Below are positions 6,087-8,289 of a stretch of DNA of 8,289 bases, piece after piece (position 1 is the stretch's first letter; the number at the start of each line of letters is the position of its first letter). The translations under genes and the position numbers were made by a program. A model generated the notes under the pieces. That model ran no database searches, was not told the origin of the DNA, and saw only the letters and a program-made list of their open reading frames with translations. The stretch comes from Frankiaceae bacterium (lineage in GTDB: Bacteria; Actinomycetota; Actinomycetes; Frankiales; Frankiaceae), in the NCBI GenBank assembly GCA_030840885.1, contig JAVEDQ010000340.1, positions 1 through 8,289 on the forward strand. Reading direction: 5' to 3'.

Positions 6087-6101
6087 GTGGTGCCTGACCA
6101 C
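6087..6101 (-). terminator. possible weak terminator hairpin after the DUF6104 gene
   Basis: GTGGT (6087-6091) and ACCAC (6097-6101) pair around a 5-nt loop, 2 nt past the stop codon of the minus-strand DUF6104 gene. The stem is only 5 bp and has no U-tract, so chance is possible. The rest of the 145-nt gap (5959-6103) shows the strong ribosome site of the next gene and nothing else I can defend. Confidence 0.22.
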
Positions 6102-6103
6102 GA

Positions 6104-6283
6104 TCAGTTTTCGGGATCGTCGTCCAGCCGTGCCAGCCAGACGGCGAGGCGCTCGACGGGGACCTCGAAGTCCGGGTTGTCGTCGACGAAGTCGCGCATG
6201 CGCTCGGCAAGCCAGCGGAACGACACGGATTCCTCGCCGCGCCGGTCCGCCAACTCCTCGAGCCCACGGTCGGTGAAGTACAT
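6104..6283 (-). CDS. DUF6104 family small protein
   Basis: This 59-aa protein begins MYFTDRGLEELADRRGEE and continues with SFRWLAERMRDFVDDNPDFE (21-40) and VPVERLAVWLARLDDDPEN (41-59). The pattern matches DUF6104, a short acidic family I recall from actinobacteria such as Streptomyces, where members are about 60 aa. It is predicted to be mostly helical, soluble and cytosolic, with no Cys, signal peptide or membrane segment. The ATG at 6283 has GAGG 8 nt upstream. It lies just downstream of the 2-oxoglutarate dehydrogenase E1 gene on the same strand, with a strong hairpin between them. That position suggests co-expression or regulatory linkage, which is inference. No biochemical role is known to me. 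The codon bias and family match make a real gene likely despite its size. Confidence 0.88.
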   Translation of the reverse strand: MYFTDRGLEELADRRGEESVSFRWLAERMRDFVDDNPDFEVPVERLAVWLARLDDDPEN

Positions 6284-6313
6284 GTCATCTGCCTCGCTAC
6301 CGGGACGAACCAC

Positions 6314-6371
6314 CCCGAAGCTGTGTGGGCTTCGCCCGGTTGGAGCCGGTGGAAGCCCGCACAGCTTCGGG
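6314..6371 (-). terminator. long hairpin between sucA/kgd and the DUF6104 gene
   Basis: The arms 6314-6333 and 6352-6371 are 20 nt each and complementary at 19 of 20 positions; the exception can form a G-U or A-C pair depending on strand. The 18-nt loop holds a possible inner CCGG/CCGG stem (6336-6339 with 6346-6349). It begins 20 nt after the sucA/kgd stop in the direction of transcription and ends about 30 nt before the DUF6104 start. There is no U-run on either side, so it would be a U-less actinobacterial-type terminator, a partial terminator setting the ratio of upstream to downstream mRNA, or an mRNA-stabilising 3' structure. Confidence 0.7.
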
Positions 6372-6390
6372 CCGTTGGCGCTGGTCAGGG

Positions 6391-8289
6391 TCAGGCGGAC
6401 AGCGCGGCTTCGATCAGCGCAGCCTGCTCGGCCTCGTGGACGGCGGCGACCCCGGCGGCCGGGGAGGCCATCGCCCGCCGCGAGACGCGGCGCAGCTTCA
6501 CGCCGTCGGGGAGCCCCTCCTCGATGTGCAGCTTCATGTGGGGCCACGCACCCTGGTTCGCCGGCTCCTCCTGGACCCAGATCACGTCGGTCGAGCTGTC
6601 GGCCCCCAGGGTCGCGAGCGCTTCGGAGACCTCGTCGACCGGGGTCGGGTAGAGCTGCTCGACGCGCACCAGTGCGACGTCGTCGGCCGACGAGTCGGTG
6701 CCCGAGCGCTTCTTCCGGGCGGCCAGCAGGTCGTAGTAGACCTTGCCGGAACACAGCACCACACGCCGCGGCGTGCCGCTGATCGACGGGTCCCCGATGA
6801 CCGGCTGCCAGGCCATGTCGGTGAAGTCCTCCTTGGCCGAGGCAGCCGCCTTCAGGCGCAGCATCGACTTCGGCGTCATCACGATCAGCGGCCGCTTGTC
6901 CTCGACGAGCGACTGCCGACGGAGCAGGTGGAAGTACTGCGCCGGTGTGGAGGGCATCGCCACGGTCATGTTGTCGTCGGCGCACAGCGTCAGGTAGCGC
7001 TCCGGACGCGCCGAGGAGTGGTCGGGACCCTGGCCTTCGTAGCCGTGGGGGAGCAGCAGCGTGAGGCCGGACTGCTGGCCCCACTTCGCCTCGCCGGAGG
7101 CGATGAACTCGTCGACGATCGACTGGGCGCCGTCGGCGAAGTCACCGAACTGCGCCTCCCAGAGCACGAGTGCCTCCGGCCGGGTGATCGAGTAGCCGTA
7201 CTCGAAGCCCATCGCCGCGAACTCGCTGAGCAGCGAGTCGTAGACGTAGAACGTCGCGGCACCCGGGAGAGTGCGCAAGGGCGTGTGCTCCTCGCCGGTC
7301 TTGCGGTCGACAAGCACCGAGTGGCGCTGGCCGAACGTGCCGCGGCGGCTGTCCTGCCCGGCCAGGCGGATCGGCTTGCCCTCGAGCAACAGCGAACCGA
7401 AGGCGAGCAGCTCGCCGAGGGCCCAGTCGATGGTGCCGTCGTCGATCATCTTCGCGCGGCGCTGCAGCTGTGGTGCGAGGCGTGGGTGGGGCGTGAACCC
7501 GTCCGGCAGGTTGACCTGGGTGTCGACGATCTGCTTGATCGTCTCCAGCGAGATCGCCGTCTTCACCGAGGCCGCGGCGCGCTCGTCGACGCTGCGGATG
7601 CCCGGCTCGCGCGACGGCGCGGACGAGGCGTCCTTGGTCTCGGAGAATGCCTTCTCGAGGTGGCCCTGGTAGTTGCGCAGCGCCTTCTCGGCCTGCTCCA
7701 GGGTGATGTCGCCACGACCGATCAGGTCTTCGGTGTAGATCTTCCGCACCGAGCGCTTGGCGTCGATCGTGTCGTACATCAGGGGCTGCGTGAACGACGG
7801 CTCGTCGACCTCGCTGTGGCCGCGGCGGCGGTAGCAGATGAGGTCGATGACGACGTCCTTGCGGAACCGCTGCCGGAAGTCGAAGGCGAGCCGCGCGACG
7901 CGGACGCAGGCCTCGGGGTCGTCGCCGTTCACGTGGAAGATCGGCGCCTGCACCATGCGGGCCACGTCGGTGGCGTAGACGCTGGAGCGGCCCGAGGTCG
8001 GCGAGGTGGTGAAGCCGACCTGGTTGTTGACGACGAGGTGGATCGTGCCGCCGGTGCGGTAGCCGCGCAGCTGCGAGAGGTTCAGGGTCTCGGCCACGAC
8101 GCCCTGCCCGGCAAAGGCCGCGTCACCGTGCATCAGCAGTGGCAGGACGGTGAAGCCGTCCTCGCCCTTGTCCAGCATGTCCTGCTTGGCGCGCGCGATG
8201 CCTTCGAGGACCGGGTCGACGGCTTCGAGGTGGCTCGGGTTGCTGGTCAGGTGGACCTCGACGTCGTCGCCGTTCCGGCCCTTGAACAC
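6391..8289 (-). CDS. sucA/kgd: 2-oxoglutarate dehydrogenase E1 / multifunctional 2-oxoglutarate decarboxylase, C-terminal part (5' end outside window)
   Basis: The visible 632 residues are the C-terminal half of a protein usually about 1,200-1,280 aa in actinobacteria. The enzyme decarboxylates 2-oxoglutarate with thiamine diphosphate in the TCA cycle. Fragment landmarks: SNPSHLEAVDPVLEG (16-30); the thiamine diphosphate motif beginning HGDAAFAGQGVVAETLN (54-70) and followed by VVNNQVGFTTS (86-96); FHVNGDDPEACVRVA (118-132); YRRRGHSEVDEPS (153-165); GQDSRRGTFGQRHSVL (311-326); FEYGYS (362-367); LWEAQFGDFADGAQ (376-389); LLPHGYEGQGPDHSSARPE (412-430). The C-terminus closes with the expected VQEEPANQGAW (572-582). 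The reading frame is intact to the stop at 6391. The apparent GTG at the window edge is internal, not a start. Actinobacterial homologues carry a fused N-terminal succinyltransferase-like domain, which cannot be seen here; hence the double symbol. Followed by a hairpin and the DUF6104 gene. Confidence 0.96.
   Translation of the reverse strand: MFKGRNGDDVEVHLTSNPSHLEAVDPVLEGIARAKQDMLDKGEDGFTVLPLLMHGDAAFAGQGVVAETLNLSQLRGYRTGGTIHLVVNNQVGFTTSPTSGRSSVYATDVARMVQAPIFHVNGDDPEACVRVARLAFDFRQRFRKDVVIDLICYRRRGHSEVDEPSFTQPLMYDTIDAKRSVRKIYTEDLIGRGDITLEQAEKALRNYQGHLEKAFSETKDASSAPSREPGIRSVDERAAASVKTAISLETIKQIVDTQVNLPDGFTPHPRLAPQLQRRAKMIDDGTIDWALGELLAFGSLLLEGKPIRLAGQDSRRGTFGQRHSVLVDRKTGEEHTPLRTLPGAATFYVYDSLLSEFAAMGFEYGYSITRPEALVLWEAQFGDFADGAQSIVDEFIASGEAKWGQQSGLTLLLPHGYEGQGPDHSSARPERYLTLCADDNMTVAMPSTPAQYFHLLRRQSLVEDKRPLIVMTPKSMLRLKAAASAKEDFTDMAWQPVIGDPSISGTPRRVVLCSGKVYYDLLAARKKRSGTDSSADDVALVRVEQLYPTPVDEVSEALATLGADSSTDVIWVQEEPANQGAWPHMKLHIEEGLPDGVKLRRVSRRAMASPAAGVAAVHEAEQAALIEAALSA

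Noticed and set aside
6284..7084. Extension of the DUF6104 frame upstream into the sucA/kgd gene
   Set aside because: The extended part lies out of frame inside a clearly conserved E1 gene and is Arg/Ala/Pro-rich shadow sequence. The DUF6104 family length and the ribosome site at 6283 set the start.

Overview
The window is GC-rich chromosomal DNA from a high-GC actinobacterium. Support comes from the strong G/C bias at third codon positions, GTG starts, a leaderless-type promoter, a probable F420-dependent NADP reductase, an actinobacterial 2-oxoglutarate decarboxylase-type E1 and a DUF6104 protein. Geodermatophilales or a relative is a guess from overall feel, not something the sequence proves. 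I see no mobile element, CRISPR array, rRNA, tRNA or prophage signal, and no gene-free stretch above 300 bases.

Layout. (1) Bases 1-166 hold only a possible promoter. (2) On the + strand, npdG (167-871) is followed after 1 nt by a helical-backbone metal receptor/cobalamin-binding-like protein (873-1652). (3) This pair converges on panB (1665-2573, minus), which follows a small cysteine-rich gene (2676-2933, minus). (4) A 149-bp divergent intergenic region (2934-3082) separates that gene from a + strand pair: a zinc-lobe-less MDR oxidoreductase (3083-4051), apparently leaderless, and 7 nt later a GT1-type glycosyltransferase (4059-5261). (5) The glycosyltransferase overlaps tail to tail by 23 bp with a minus-strand gene (5239-5958) for a Gly/Pro/Tyr/Ser-rich protein with two C-terminal membrane helices. 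(6) Further right, also on the minus strand, are a 59-aa DUF6104 protein (6104-6283), a large hairpin (6314-6371) and the C-terminal half of the 2-oxoglutarate dehydrogenase E1/decarboxylase (6391 to the window edge).

How they fit together. Most genes are central or cofactor metabolism: redox exchange between F420 and NADP, the ketopantoate step of pantothenate/CoA synthesis, and the TCA-cycle 2-oxoglutarate step. The less understood parts are the Cys-rich small protein upstream of panB, the low-complexity membrane protein, and the sucA/kgd-hairpin-DUF6104 arrangement. I find no clear new multi-gene system. The most useful leads are the Cys-rich small gene, the hairpin between sucA/kgd and DUF6104, and the unanchored metal-receptor protein coupled to npdG.
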